From positions 62,001 to 126,000 of the forward strand of contig DAOULB010000005.1 of NCBI GenBank assembly GCA_034420695.1: a DNA stretch of 64,000 nt. Direction: 5' to 3'. The notes under the pieces are model-generated. The model made no database searches, was not told the DNA's origin, and worked only from the letters and a program-made list of their open reading frames with translations. How positions within the stretch are numbered: position 1 is the first letter of the stretch; every line of letters begins with the position of its first letter. The position numbers were made by a program, and so were the translations under genes. This DNA comes from Io17-Chloro-G2 sp034420695. GTDB lineage: Bacteria > Chloroflexota > Dehalococcoidia > Lucifugimonadales > UBA3495. This document shows positions 50,122 through 59,019 of the stretch, in pieces.

Positions 50122-50175
50122 AGGCTCTCAACCAGGTGATAATTCCGGCCGAGTTGTGCGTTTCTTGGTAGATTC

Positions 50176-51042
50176 ATGGTAAAGGTTGCACTGGCCCTTC
50201 CTGCGGGCATGCCGGACGTACCCGGTCCCCTGGTAATCGAGTGGGCTCGCGCGATAGAAGAGGGGCCGTTTTCCAGCATCTCTACTATAGACCGCTTGGT
50301 CTATCCCAACTGGGAACCATTAGCGGCGCTGGCTGCCGCGGCGGCGGTCACTCGCCGGGTCCGCCTGATGACGTCGGTGGTCATTGCTCCCGTTAGGGAC
50401 GCGGCGTTGCTGGCCAAGCAGGCGGCCACAATTGACGTTCTTTCCGGAGGCAGGCTTTCGCTGGGTATGGGCGTGGGGCGCAAGGCCGACGACTTCGTTG
50501 CCGCGGACCGGCCGATGCCAAGGCGGGGAAAGCGATTCGAAGAACAACTGGCGGTAATGCGCCGCATCTGGGCGGGCCAAGAGCCAGCGGGAGGAGTGGG
50601 GCCAGTTGGCCCGGCCCCGGTCCAAGCCGGCGGCCCGGAAATACTCATCGGCGGCTCAGCTCCAGCGGCGGTCAAGCGGGCCGGACGATTGGGGGACGGC
50701 TATATTGGTTCAGGGAGCCCAGAGACGGCCGGCGGGCAGTTCCGGCTGGTGGAGGAGGCTTGGCGGGGAATGGGAAGACCCGGGAGCCCCAGGCTGCTAG
50801 CCACCGCCGGGATTGCGCTGGGGGCGGACGCGGCCGAGCGCGGGGCCGACCAGATACGGCATTACAACGCAATCTACGGGCCCGAGGCGGCCGAAAGGGC
50901 GACCCGGGGGTTGGTTGCTTCGCGGGAAGCGGTGCTGGACCTGCTGAAACGGTTTGAAGACATTGGCTTGGACGAGCTTGTGTTCATTCCCAGGGTGCCC
51001 GACTTGGAGCAGGTCGACCGGCTGGCCCAGATAATTGGCTGA
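50176..51042 (+). CDS. Luciferase-like (F420/FMN) monooxygenase
   Basis: 288 residues. The TIM-barrel signature VRLMTSVVIAPVRDAALLAKQAATIDVLSGGRLSLGMGVG is well conserved, and ILIGGSAPAAVKRAGRLGDGYI is typical of F420-dependent members. No ribosome site is obvious at the ATG. Convergent with a cupin gene. Confidence 0.87.
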   Translation: MVKVALALPAGMPDVPGPLVIEWARAIEEGPFSSISTIDRLVYPNWEPLAALAAAAAVTRRVRLMTSVVIAPVRDAALLAKQAATIDVLSGGRLSLGMGVGRKADDFVAADRPMPRRGKRFEEQLAVMRRIWAGQEPAGGVGPVGPAPVQAGGPEILIGGSAPAAVKRAGRLGDGYIGSGSPETAGGQFRLVEEAWRGMGRPGSPRLLATAGIALGADAAERGADQIRHYNAIYGPEAAERATRGLVASREAVLDLLKRFEDIGLDELVFIPRVPDLEQVDRLAQIIG

Positions 51043-51074
51043 GCGGCGTATCCCCGACCAATGGCGCTAATACG

Positions 51075-51404
51075 CTAATACTGGAACTCCTCCCGTACTG
51101 GGCTGAACACGTCCAGGACCTTCACCGGAGCATCGCCTCCCTTGGCGGAGTGCTCGACCTCGCCCGGAATGATGTACATGTCGCCGGGCTGCAGATTCCG
51201 GACCTCGCCGCCAATGGACATTTCCAGTTCACCCTCGACGACGATGCCTCCCTGTTCGTGGGGGTGGGTGTGCAGCGGCACCTCGGCTCCGGCGTCGATT
51301 TCCACTAAGGAGAGAAGCATTTTATCCCCCCAGAAGGTGCGGGTCCGGGCGCCCGGGGCCAGTTCCAGGGGGTCTCTGTCAGCGGCGTTTTTGAAGTAGG
51401 TCAT
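51075..51404 (-). CDS. Cupin-2 protein
   Basis: 109 residues (ATG at 51404, GGAGG upstream; seven residues shorter than the longest frame). Cupin motif 1 HTHPHEQGGIVVEGE and motif 2 GDMYIIPGEVEH supply the metal-binding histidines. Could be an enzyme or a ligand-binding regulator; the context gives no clue. Confidence 0.85.
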   Translation of the reverse strand: MTYFKNAADRDPLELAPGARTRTFWGDKMLLSLVEIDAGAEVPLHTHPHEQGGIVVEGELEMSIGGEVRNLQPGDMYIIPGEVEHSAKGGDAPVKVLDVFSPVREEFQY

Positions 51405-51486
51405 GGCGGAGCCTCCGAGGGGCATGATTTGTACTCGGCTTCCGGACTATACCACTTGTTTCGGTCCCAGTTGTTTATTCCTGTCA

Positions 51487-52203
51487 CTACTTGAAGCCCA
51501 AGCCCTTGGAGTTGAGGCTGACCCAGCGGCCGCCGTCGCCGATAATCAGGTGGTCCAGCACGTCTATGCCCAACAATTGCCCTGAGGACACAAGGTCTCT
51601 GGTGATGGCTACGTCGGCTTCGCTGGGCGTGGGGTCGCCCGACGGGTGGTTGTGCGCGAGTACGATGGCGGTGGCGTTGTCCTTTATCGCCGGGCGGAAG
51701 ACCTCGGCGGCCCGGACCATGGAACTGTTGACGTTGCCGACGTAAATCTCCTGGATTGACATGACCTGATGCTTGGTATTCAGCAACAACACCCTCAGGT
51801 GCTCCTGCTCCAAGTGGCACATCTCCGCCATCACTAGGTTTGCTGCATCGTCGGGGGCGGTTATGGCCGGGCGCTCCTGGGGCGCCAGGGATACGAAGCG
51901 GCGCCCCAATTCCAAGGCAGCCAGCAGGTGGGCCGCCTTGGCCTCGCTCAATCCCTTTTCCTGACATAGTTCTCCAAAGGAGGCCCTTCCCAGACCGGCC
52001 AGGCCGCCGAACTTGGACAAGAGACGGGAGGACAAGGACAGGACGTTTTCTCCCTTGGTGCCGGTACGCAGCAGTATGGCAATGAGTTCGGTGTTGTTCA
52101 GGTAGTTGGGGCCATACTCCCGTATCCGTTCCCTGGGCCGTTCCTCCCTGGGCATCTCCCGGATTTTTGGTTCGTAGCTGATGGTCTCGATGGGAGCCGT
52201 CAT
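51487..52203 (-). CDS. radC: RadC/DUF2466 JAB-domain protein
   Basis: 238-residue protein with an N-terminal helix-hairpin-helix-like region and the JAMM metal motif HNHPSGDPTPSEAD. Despite the name its role in repair is unproven; the family may be a metal-dependent isopeptidase or nuclease-like protein. Length is normal. No lexA or recA is nearby. Confidence 0.9.
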   Translation of the reverse strand: MTAPIETISYEPKIREMPREERPRERIREYGPNYLNNTELIAILLRTGTKGENVLSLSSRLLSKFGGLAGLGRASFGELCQEKGLSEAKAAHLLAALELGRRFVSLAPQERPAITAPDDAANLVMAEMCHLEQEHLRVLLLNTKHQVMSIQEIYVGNVNSSMVRAAEVFRPAIKDNATAIVLAHNHPSGDPTPSEADVAITRDLVSSGQLLGIDVLDHLIIGDGGRWVSLNSKGLGFK

Positions 52204-52432
52204 GCTTGTACCCCCTGGGTCTGGCCGCGGCGGCGCTGCCGTCCGGAAAGTCCCAAACTAAGACCGGATTATACGAAAGCAGACAGCGAAATGAACCCGC
52301 CAAGTGTCATACCCTGGCCGGTTGCCAGACGGTGCTAGAATGAACCGCGGCAGGCGGAGACGGGAGGCGCGCGCTGATTGGCGCTTCCCGTGAGTAAGGA
52401 CCTGCGCCGAATAGGAACTGCAAGGAGCAGCC

Positions 52433-53590
52433 ATGGACCGGAACGCAGGCGGCCACCCATTGATCATATCTTCCGACTCCCACGTATTCGAGCCGCCGGA
52501 CCTGTGGACCGAGCGCATCGACCGGGAATTCAGGGACCGGGCGCCGCGCATGGAGCGGGTGGGCGATGCCGACCAGTTGATAATCGAGGGAGACCAGAAC
52601 CTGGCGGGCATCGGGCTGATTTCAGGAGCCGGGCTGCGGTTCGAAACGCCGGAGTTGATTACCCACCAAGCCCGCTTCGAAGACGTGCACGTGGGCGGTT
52701 ACGACCCGGAGCAGCACATCAGGGACATGGAGATTGACGGCGTTGCCGGAGAGGTGCTCTATCCGTCCCAGGGCCTGTTTTACTTCAAGGTGGAAGACTC
52801 GGCCTTGATGTCGGCTATTTTCCGCACCTACAACGACTGGCTGGCCGAATTCTGCGCCACCAACCCGGACCGTCTGAAGGGCATAGCCATGATTAATTTA
52901 GACGATGTGGGCGACGGTGTGGCAGAACTGGAGCGAACGGCTCGTTTGGGGCTGGCGGGGGCCATGATCACCGAGTATCCGCCGGAGGAGCGGCGCTACG
53001 ACGGCGAAGAGTACGAGCCCTTCTGGGCGGCGGCCCAGGACCTGAACATGCCGGTAAGCCTGCACACCGCCACCAGCCGCAGGGGCCCTAACCGAGCGGC
53101 AGGACCCACATCGGTTCGGACGGCCAGCGGACGGGCCACCAAGGTATTCCTGCCGGCCACATCCCTGTGCGACATGATCTTTTCAGGCGTGTTCGAGCGG
53201 TATCCACGGCTGAAGGCGGCCATTGTGGAGTTCGAGCTGGCTTGGGCGCCACATCTGCTGGGCACGATGGACTATACCTACATAGAACGGCAGAAGGAAG
53301 CATCCTACCGGTTCAAGGGCGACACGATGCCCAGCGACTTCTTCCGCCAGAACGTGTATCTGAGTTTCCAGGAAGACGATGTAGGCATCCGCCTCCGGGA
53401 CGTCATCGGGGTGGACAGCCTGATGTGGGGTTCGGACTACCCCCATGCCGAATCGACCTTTCCCAAGTCCATGGAAATCCTGGACCGCATCTTGGAGGGA
53501 GTGCCCCAAGACGAGCGGGCCAAGATCGTCGGTGCAAACGCGGCCCGTCTCTACAACTTCGATCTGGAGAGGATTGCCGTCGAACACTGA
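52433..53590 (+). CDS. Amidohydrolase-2 family metal-dependent enzyme
   Basis: 385 residues: SSDSHVFEPPDLWTERI (metal site), VSLHTATS, and GSDYPHAESTFP near the C-terminus. The family covers decarboxylases and hydrolases of aromatic ring-fission products. AAGGAGCAGCC precedes the ATG. It is the first gene of a likely operon with carboxymuconolactone decarboxylases, a TPP enzyme, a crotonase and an alpha/beta hydrolase. Confidence 0.85.
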   Translation: MDRNAGGHPLIISSDSHVFEPPDLWTERIDREFRDRAPRMERVGDADQLIIEGDQNLAGIGLISGAGLRFETPELITHQARFEDVHVGGYDPEQHIRDMEIDGVAGEVLYPSQGLFYFKVEDSALMSAIFRTYNDWLAEFCATNPDRLKGIAMINLDDVGDGVAELERTARLGLAGAMITEYPPEERRYDGEEYEPFWAAAQDLNMPVSLHTATSRRGPNRAAGPTSVRTASGRATKVFLPATSLCDMIFSGVFERYPRLKAAIVEFELAWAPHLLGTMDYTYIERQKEASYRFKGDTMPSDFFRQNVYLSFQEDDVGIRLRDVIGVDSLMWGSDYPHAESTFPKSMEILDRILEGVPQDERAKIVGANAARLYNFDLERIAVEH

Positions 53591-53611
53591 CTTCCCTCTC
53601 TGTCTCCTCCC

Positions 53612-53654
53612 CTGCTTCGCTCTGGTTTCCCAGGGAAAGCCGGGAGCGAAGGGC
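53612..53654 (+). repeat. Long imperfect hairpin after the amidohydrolase
   Basis: Outer stem CTTCGCTC (53615-53622) with GAGCGAAG (53644-53651), inner GG-TTTCCC with GGGAAAGCC; no T-tract. It may be a weak terminator or a repeat element. Confidence 0.4.
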
Positions 53655-53825
53655 GGAAACACAGGACCTCGTTCCTCCTTGGCAATGCGGGCGCCGGGGA
53701 CCGGGCAGCTTTCCAGCTTGTGCAGGTGCCCTAACTCTGTTAAAACTGGTTCCCAGTGGAGCGTCGGTCGACGCCGTGCTCCATCCACCACCCATTTAGC
53801 AATCCCCGTTTTAAGGAGGAGAGCC

Positions 53826-54383
53826 GTGGCCCGAGTCCCTACGCCATCCCGAGAGGAAGTCCCGGCCGAGTTTGCCGCCGCTTACGACCAAGCGGTCGCC
53901 GGCATCGGCGGGCAGATTGGTTCAGGACCCTGGCCGGTGGTGCTGAACAGCCCGGAACTGGCGCTGCGGCGCATCAAACTGGCCGACTACCTGAGGAAGG
54001 AGACCACCTTTTCCAAGAAAATCCAGGAACTGGCAATCCTGATAGCCGTCCGGGCCATGGACTGCCAATACGCTTGGAACGCCCACGCGGCGACGGCCCG
54101 GCGAGAAGGACTGGATGACGCCATAGTGGACGCCATCCGGGACAGGACGCCGCTGCCCCAGATGTCTCCGGAGGAGGAGGCATTGGTCAACTACGGCACC
54201 GAGTTCTACACCACCCACAAGGTGAGCCAGGAGACCTTCCAGAAGGCGCTGGACCAGTTCGGGGCCCAGCAATTGGTGGAATTGACTTCCCTGATGGGCC
54301 ACTACGCCCAGACGTCTTTCCTGCTGAACGCTTTCGAGGTCGCCCTGCCGGAACAGCGCACCGAGCCCCTGCTGCCAGTCTAG
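53826..54383 (+). CDS. Carboxymuconolactone decarboxylase family protein 1
   Basis: 185 residues. The GTG at 53826 has AAGGAGGAG upstream; longer frames upstream overlap the previous gene. Seen are KIQELAILIAVRAMDCQYAWNAH, the CMD/AhpD active-region pattern with Cys and His, and EFYTTHKVSQETFQKALDQFGAQQLVELTSLMGHY. Paralogous to the next gene; adjacent within 82 bp. Acts on lactone or peroxide-type substrates in the family; the substrate is unknown. Confidence 0.85.
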   Translation: MARVPTPSREEVPAEFAAAYDQAVAGIGGQIGSGPWPVVLNSPELALRRIKLADYLRKETTFSKKIQELAILIAVRAMDCQYAWNAHAATARREGLDDAIVDAIRDRTPLPQMSPEEEALVNYGTEFYTTHKVSQETFQKALDQFGAQQLVELTSLMGHYAQTSFLLNAFEVALPEQRTEPLLPV

Positions 54384-54465
54384 CCAAGTGCATACTCCGC
54401 GGCCCCGGGACGGTTAATGCCCCGGGGCTCTAGGGCATTCCCAATCTGTCATAAGGAGGCCAGCC

Positions 54466-55023
54466 ATGGCCCGCGTCCCCTTTGTCAACCGAGACATGGT
54501 GCCTGAGGAGTTCCGCGCCGCCTTCGACGAAGTGACCGCCGAAACGGGAGGCTCCATCACCGCCGGCCCCGGCTCCATTACCTTGAACTCGCCGGAGTTC
54601 GCCAGGTTGAGGGCACCGGTCACCGAGTACCTCAGGTACCGGACCACCTTCCCCAAGCGCATCCAGGAACTGGCAATTCTGACAACCGCGCGGGCCATGG
54701 ACTGCCCGTACATCTGGAATGCCCACGCCCCTGCGGGACGCCGGGAGGGATTGAGCGACGCCTTGGTGGATGCCATCAGGGACAAGCAGTCCTTGCCGGA
54801 TGTCAGCCCGGAAGAGGCAGCGGTGATAAGTTTCGGCAGGGAGTTTTTCTCGGGCCACCGGGTGAGCCAGGCCACCTTCCAGGCGGCCCTCGACCAGTTT
54901 GGGGCGCAGCACTTGGTGGAGCTAACTGCCCTGATGGGGCACTACGCCCAGACTGCCTTTTTCCTGAACGCCTTCGAAGTCACACTGCCCGAAGAACGGT
55001 CGGAGCCGGTGCTGCCGGTCTAA
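54466..55023 (+). CDS. Carboxymuconolactone decarboxylase family protein 2
   Basis: 185 residues, the same length as its tandem paralogue: RIQELAILTTARAMDCPYIWNAH and FFSGHRVSQATFQAALDQFGAQHLVEL. AAGGAGGCC precedes the ATG. The two probably arose by duplication and may form a heteromer. Precedes the TPP enzyme by 48 bp. Confidence 0.87.
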   Translation: MARVPFVNRDMVPEEFRAAFDEVTAETGGSITAGPGSITLNSPEFARLRAPVTEYLRYRTTFPKRIQELAILTTARAMDCPYIWNAHAPAGRREGLSDALVDAIRDKQSLPDVSPEEAAVISFGREFFSGHRVSQATFQAALDQFGAQHLVELTALMGHYAQTAFFLNAFEVTLPEERSEPVLPV

Positions 55024-55071
55024 GGGACCAAGCTTACCTCACTACTGAACAGTACGCGTTGGAGGCTAAAC

Positions 55072-56718
55072 ATGCTGGGCAATACCGCCATTGCCAATAT
55101 TCTGAAGATGGAGGGAACAGAATACCTCTTCTGTTACCCGGCCAACCCGCTGATTGAAGAAGCGGCGATTGCGGGGATAAAACCCATCATGTCCCGCACC
55201 GAGCGGACCACGGTGAACATGGCCGACGGCTACTCCCGGGTCACCAACGGGCGGCGCATCGGCGTGGTGGTGACCCAGTCAGGGCCGGGCATCGAAAACG
55301 CCTTTGCCGGGGTGGCCCACGCCTTCGCCGAGTCCACCTCGGTGCTGGTGCTTCCCGGAGGAACCGCCCGCAACCGGTTGGGCCAGTCTCCGGACTTTGA
55401 CGCGATCACTGCCTACAGCGGGGTCACCAAGTGGGCGAACCAGGTAAACCAGGCTGCACGCATCCCGGAGATGATGCGCCGGGGGTACACCACCCTGCGG
55501 TCCGGCCGCCCCGGACCGGTGATGCTGCAGGTTCCCGCCGACGTGGCACAGGAGGAAATCTCGGAGGAACAGTTCGACTACCGGGTGGTCAAGGGTTACC
55601 GGAGCGCCGGCGACCCGGAGGACGTGGCCAACGCGGTCCGGGCGCTGCTGGCGGCCCGGGAACCGGTGATTTACGCTGGGCAGGGCGTTCTGTGGGCCGA
55701 GGCATCGGATGAACTACGGGAACTGGCCGAACTGGTCAACGCGCCAGTATTCACCAGCAACACCGGCAAGAGCGCATTCCCGGAAAACCACCCCCTAGCC
55801 TTGGGCACCGGCGGGGGCACCCTGACCAAGATGGTGCGGCACTTTTTGGACAAGGCCGACTTGGTATTCGGGGTGGGCGCCAGCTTCACCACCAACCTGG
55901 CCTCGGTTGGTATTCCGCCGGGGAAGACCTTGGTGCAGTGCACGGTGGACCACCGGGACCTGAACAAGGAGCAGCAGCTCCATCACGCCGTAGTCGGTGA
56001 TGCCAAGCTGGTCTTGCGCCAGCTTATCGAGGAAGTGAAGAGCCAAGCGGGGCCCGAGGGCAAGAAGGGCGACGGCTCGGTGGAGGCCGAGGTCAAACGA
56101 GTGAAGGACGAGTGGCTGGAGGAGTGGATGCCCCTCCTGACTTCAGACGAAGTCCCAATCAACCCCTACCGGGTCATCTGGGACATGATGCACACGGTGG
56201 ACCGCACCCAGACCATCGTCACCCACGACTCGGGCCATCCCAGGGACCAGACCATTCCATTCTATGAAGCCATCGTTCCCCGGGGTTACATCGGGTGGGG
56301 CAATTCCTCCCAGCTGGGCTACGGCTTGGGAATAGCCATGGGGGCCAAGCTGGGAGCGCCGGACAAGATGGTAGTTAACATAATGGGGGACGCGGCCATC
56401 GGCATGGCCGGAATGGACATCGAGACAGCGGTGCGCCATGAGATACCCATTTTGACCTTGGTGCTGAATAACCATGTGCTCAGCGGCTACGCCAGGAACT
56501 ACCCGGTGGCCACCGAGCGTTTCGGATTCACCAACCTTTACGGGGAGTACGCCAACTTGGCCAAGGCCCTTGGGGCCTACGGGGAGCGGATAGAGGACCC
56601 GGGAGAAATCGTCCCGGCCATCGGCAGGGCCAGGGAGGTCATGGCCACTGGGCGCCCGGCCCTGTTGGAGTTCATGACCAAAGAGGAGAACAACCTCTCC
56701 CGGTATCCCGCCCGCTAG
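55072..56718 (+). CDS. TPP-dependent enzyme (acetolactate-synthase-like)
   Basis: 548 residues with three domains. The catalytic Glu of the pyrimidine domain lies in MSRTERTTVNMADGYSR, the central FAD-like/nucleotide fold has GQGVLWAEAS, and the TPP domain has GDAAIGMAGMD ... LVLNN, the GDx(26)N signature. Similar to acetolactate synthase, benzoylformate decarboxylase or sulfoacetaldehyde acetyltransferase. A decarboxylase role in the surrounding ring-degradation unit is an inference. Confidence 0.86.
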   Translation: MLGNTAIANILKMEGTEYLFCYPANPLIEEAAIAGIKPIMSRTERTTVNMADGYSRVTNGRRIGVVVTQSGPGIENAFAGVAHAFAESTSVLVLPGGTARNRLGQSPDFDAITAYSGVTKWANQVNQAARIPEMMRRGYTTLRSGRPGPVMLQVPADVAQEEISEEQFDYRVVKGYRSAGDPEDVANAVRALLAAREPVIYAGQGVLWAEASDELRELAELVNAPVFTSNTGKSAFPENHPLALGTGGGTLTKMVRHFLDKADLVFGVGASFTTNLASVGIPPGKTLVQCTVDHRDLNKEQQLHHAVVGDAKLVLRQLIEEVKSQAGPEGKKGDGSVEAEVKRVKDEWLEEWMPLLTSDEVPINPYRVIWDMMHTVDRTQTIVTHDSGHPRDQTIPFYEAIVPRGYIGWGNSSQLGYGLGIAMGAKLGAPDKMVVNIMGDAAIGMAGMDIETAVRHEIPILTLVLNNHVLSGYARNYPVATERFGFTNLYGEYANLAKALGAYGERIEDPGEIVPAIGRAREVMATGRPALLEFMTKEENNLSRYPAR

Positions 56719-56789
56719 CCAGCAGCCTGGTCCGGGTTCTGCCGAGAGGAATAGGGACCCGGCCGGCGGGACTCGCCGCAACCAGAAAG

Positions 56790-57599
56790 ATGACTGAGGG
56801 GATGGCCTACCAGAACTTGAAGCTGGCCAAGGACGGGCAGGTGGCCGTGGTGACCCTGGCCCGTCCCCAGTCCCTGAATGCCATCAACCGGGAGCTCCAC
56901 TTGGAAATGGTGGAGGCTTGCCGGGAACTGGCGGATGACGACAGGGTACGGGCGGTGGTGTGGACCGGCGAGGGACGGGGGTTCAGTTCCGGGGCCGACC
57001 TCAGGGCCGACCGTTCCCAGGATAGTCCACCGAACAGACAGCAGCGGCTGGACCAGTACAACTGGGTGGGACGCCAAGCAATTGCCCTCTACCGGACTTT
57101 GGACAAGCCGACCGTCGCGGCGGTCAACGGCGTGGCGGTCGGGGCCGGCATGGCGTTGGCCTTGGCCTGCGACCTGCGCATCGGGTCGGAGAACACCCGG
57201 TTCAGGACCATGTTTGTGGAGCGGAACCTCAGCCCGGATTCCGGCTTGTCGTATTTCCTGCCTCGAATCGTCGGCATTGGCCGGGCGATGGACTTGGTGC
57301 TGACCGGTCGGGAGGTGGATGGTGCGGAAGCCTACCGGTTGGGGCTGCTGGACCGGCTAACCACGGCGGACCGCCTACTGGAGGATGCCGTGGAACTGGC
57401 TAACCAGATGGCTTTCTGGCCTCCCTTGGCGGTGCAGATGTCCAAGCGGGTGTTGCAACACAGCTTGGAATCGACCTTGGAAGACCAGCTCCAGTACGAG
57501 ACTCATGCCATCCAGTTCACCCGCCGGGCTCCCGGCGACGTGGCGGAAGCGGCGGCCTCTTTCCGGGAGCGCCGGCCGCCGAGGTTTACGGGGGAGTAG
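56790..57599 (+). CDS. Enoyl-CoA hydratase/isomerase
   Basis: 269-residue crotonase. Oxyanion-hole segment GRGFSSGADLRA and NGVAVGAGMALALACDLRIG are seen; the catalytic Glu/Asp region reads FVERNLSPDSGLSYFLPR, with Asp as in PaaG-type isomerases. AGAAAG is the only ribosome-site candidate, so the start (56790 or 56802) is uncertain. In the likely ring-degradation operon. Confidence 0.87.
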   Translation: MTEGMAYQNLKLAKDGQVAVVTLARPQSLNAINRELHLEMVEACRELADDDRVRAVVWTGEGRGFSSGADLRADRSQDSPPNRQQRLDQYNWVGRQAIALYRTLDKPTVAAVNGVAVGAGMALALACDLRIGSENTRFRTMFVERNLSPDSGLSYFLPRIVGIGRAMDLVLTGREVDGAEAYRLGLLDRLTTADRLLEDAVELANQMAFWPPLAVQMSKRVLQHSLESTLEDQLQYETHAIQFTRRAPGDVAEAAASFRERRPPRFTGE

Positions 57600-57674
57600 G
57601 GGCAGGTACAAGACATTCAATGGGGAAGACCGGAGGCTTACCAGTCAGCGGTCTCCATGCGTAGAGGCAAGAGA

Positions 57675-58613
57675 ATGAGCAGCGCCAGGGTCAACGGGAT
57701 AGACCTTCATTACCAGATGTATGGCGAGGGAGATGCCATAGTCTTCGCCCACGGGGCCGGCGGTAACCTGCTGAGCTGGTGGCAACAGATTCCATTTTTC
57801 TCCCGCCGATACCGTTGCATCGCCTTCGACCAGAGAGGCTTTGGCCGCTCGCTGGATGAGCCGGAAGGACTGGGAAGCAGCGCCTTCGTCGAGGACCTGG
57901 CAGGGCTGCTGGACTATTTGAAAGTTGAAGAGGCCCACTTGGTTGCCCAGTCTATGGGTGGCCGGACCATGCTGGGTTTTGCCGTGGCGTACCCGCAGCG
58001 GGCCAAGAGCCTGGTAATGGCCGACACCGTCGGGGGAATGGCGGTGGAAGAAGTGGAGAAATTGCACAGTGAGTGGCGACAGAGCCGCCAGTCTTCCGAG
58101 GGAATCGGCACGGCTGCCCTCTCGCCGGGGTTCAGGAAGCGGAACCCGGAGCTGGCAAATCTCTACTTGCAAGTGTCGAACAGCAACCCGCCCCGGCAGC
58201 AGGCCGGTTTCCAGGGCAGCGGCCCAACCGCCCAACAACTGGCGGGGATGACTACGCCGACACTGTTCGTGGTGGGAGAGGAGGACGAGCTATCGCCTCC
58301 TCACGTGATAGAAGCTGCTGCGAACTACGTGCCGGGCGCCCGGGTGCTGCGTGTCCCGGAAGCGGGGCATTCGGTCTACTTCGAGCAACCGCAGGTCTTC
58401 AACTTCGAGGTGTTGCGGTTTATTGAGGCGGCCGAAGAGGGAAGATTGATCACTGGCACCAACGCGGCTGGGCATGAAGAAACGAGCCATCGCGCAGCGT
58501 GGCAGGCTTTCGTGGACATTGGGCGCAGGGGCAATACCTCCCTAGACCCGGATATCGATATAAACGAACTGGTTAAGGAGATGTACGATATACCGGAGAT
58601 CACCGGCCAGTGA
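57675..58613 (+). CDS. Alpha/beta hydrolase
   Basis: 312 residues, ATG at 57675 with GAGG upstream (an in-frame ATG at 57657 is less likely). Oxyanion HGAGGNLLSWWQ, nucleophile elbow AQSMGG, a late acidic residue in VGEEDELSPP and His in AGHSVYFE. A C-terminal helical tail follows. It overlaps the PIN-domain gene by four bases and may act on C-C bond or ester cleavage in the unit. Confidence 0.87.
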   Translation: MSSARVNGIDLHYQMYGEGDAIVFAHGAGGNLLSWWQQIPFFSRRYRCIAFDQRGFGRSLDEPEGLGSSAFVEDLAGLLDYLKVEEAHLVAQSMGGRTMLGFAVAYPQRAKSLVMADTVGGMAVEEVEKLHSEWRQSRQSSEGIGTAALSPGFRKRNPELANLYLQVSNSNPPRQQAGFQGSGPTAQQLAGMTTPTLFVVGEEDELSPPHVIEAAANYVPGARVLRVPEAGHSVYFEQPQVFNFEVLRFIEAAEEGRLITGTNAAGHEETSHRAAWQAFVDIGRRGNTSLDPDIDINELVKEMYDIPEITGQ

Positions 58614-59014
58614 TTTATTTCGACACCGATGTGCTGGTCAGTGCCTTGGTGGGGCAAGACCCTCATAAACACCGTCAAGCAAGTGAAGTGATTGAAAGGG
58701 CTGCCGCAAGCGACACGGCGGCCATTTCTACCCTGAGTGTCCAGGAGACACTGTTTGTACTAGACCGAATTGGAATCAACCCCCAGGACTTCGAAGAAGC
58801 CTGTGACGCTTTAGTGGGAATGCGACCGCTTTCCTATTCACTGTAAGACTTGCAGAGGGGAATTGAACTTGCGAGGCGAGTCGGCTTCAGGAACATCAAC
58901 GATTGTATTCACACCGCCATCGCCGAGGTTCACTGCACTGAATTGATTACCAATAACCGACGGGACTTCAACAGGATTCGGGAATTAGCCAGAATTGCCA
59001 TCACAGTTCTGTAG
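58610..59014 (+). pseudogene. PIN-domain toxin gene broken by one in-frame TAA
   Basis: GTG start; first half IYFDTDVLVSALVGQDPHKH carries the PIN acidic residue and reads to TAA at 58844-58846. The same frame continues directly after it for 55 codons (RGIELARRVGFRNINDCIHTAIA, ELITNNRRDFN) to a TAG at 59012-59014, restoring a normal 135-codon PIN protein with its last acidic motif. No antitoxin gene is upstream. Either a fresh nonsense mutation or readthrough. Confidence 0.85.
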
Positions 59015-59019
59015 TGCAA

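Noticed and set aside
58847..59014. Separate small gene after the PIN stop
   Set aside because: No start signal; the frame and motifs continue the PIN domain directly.
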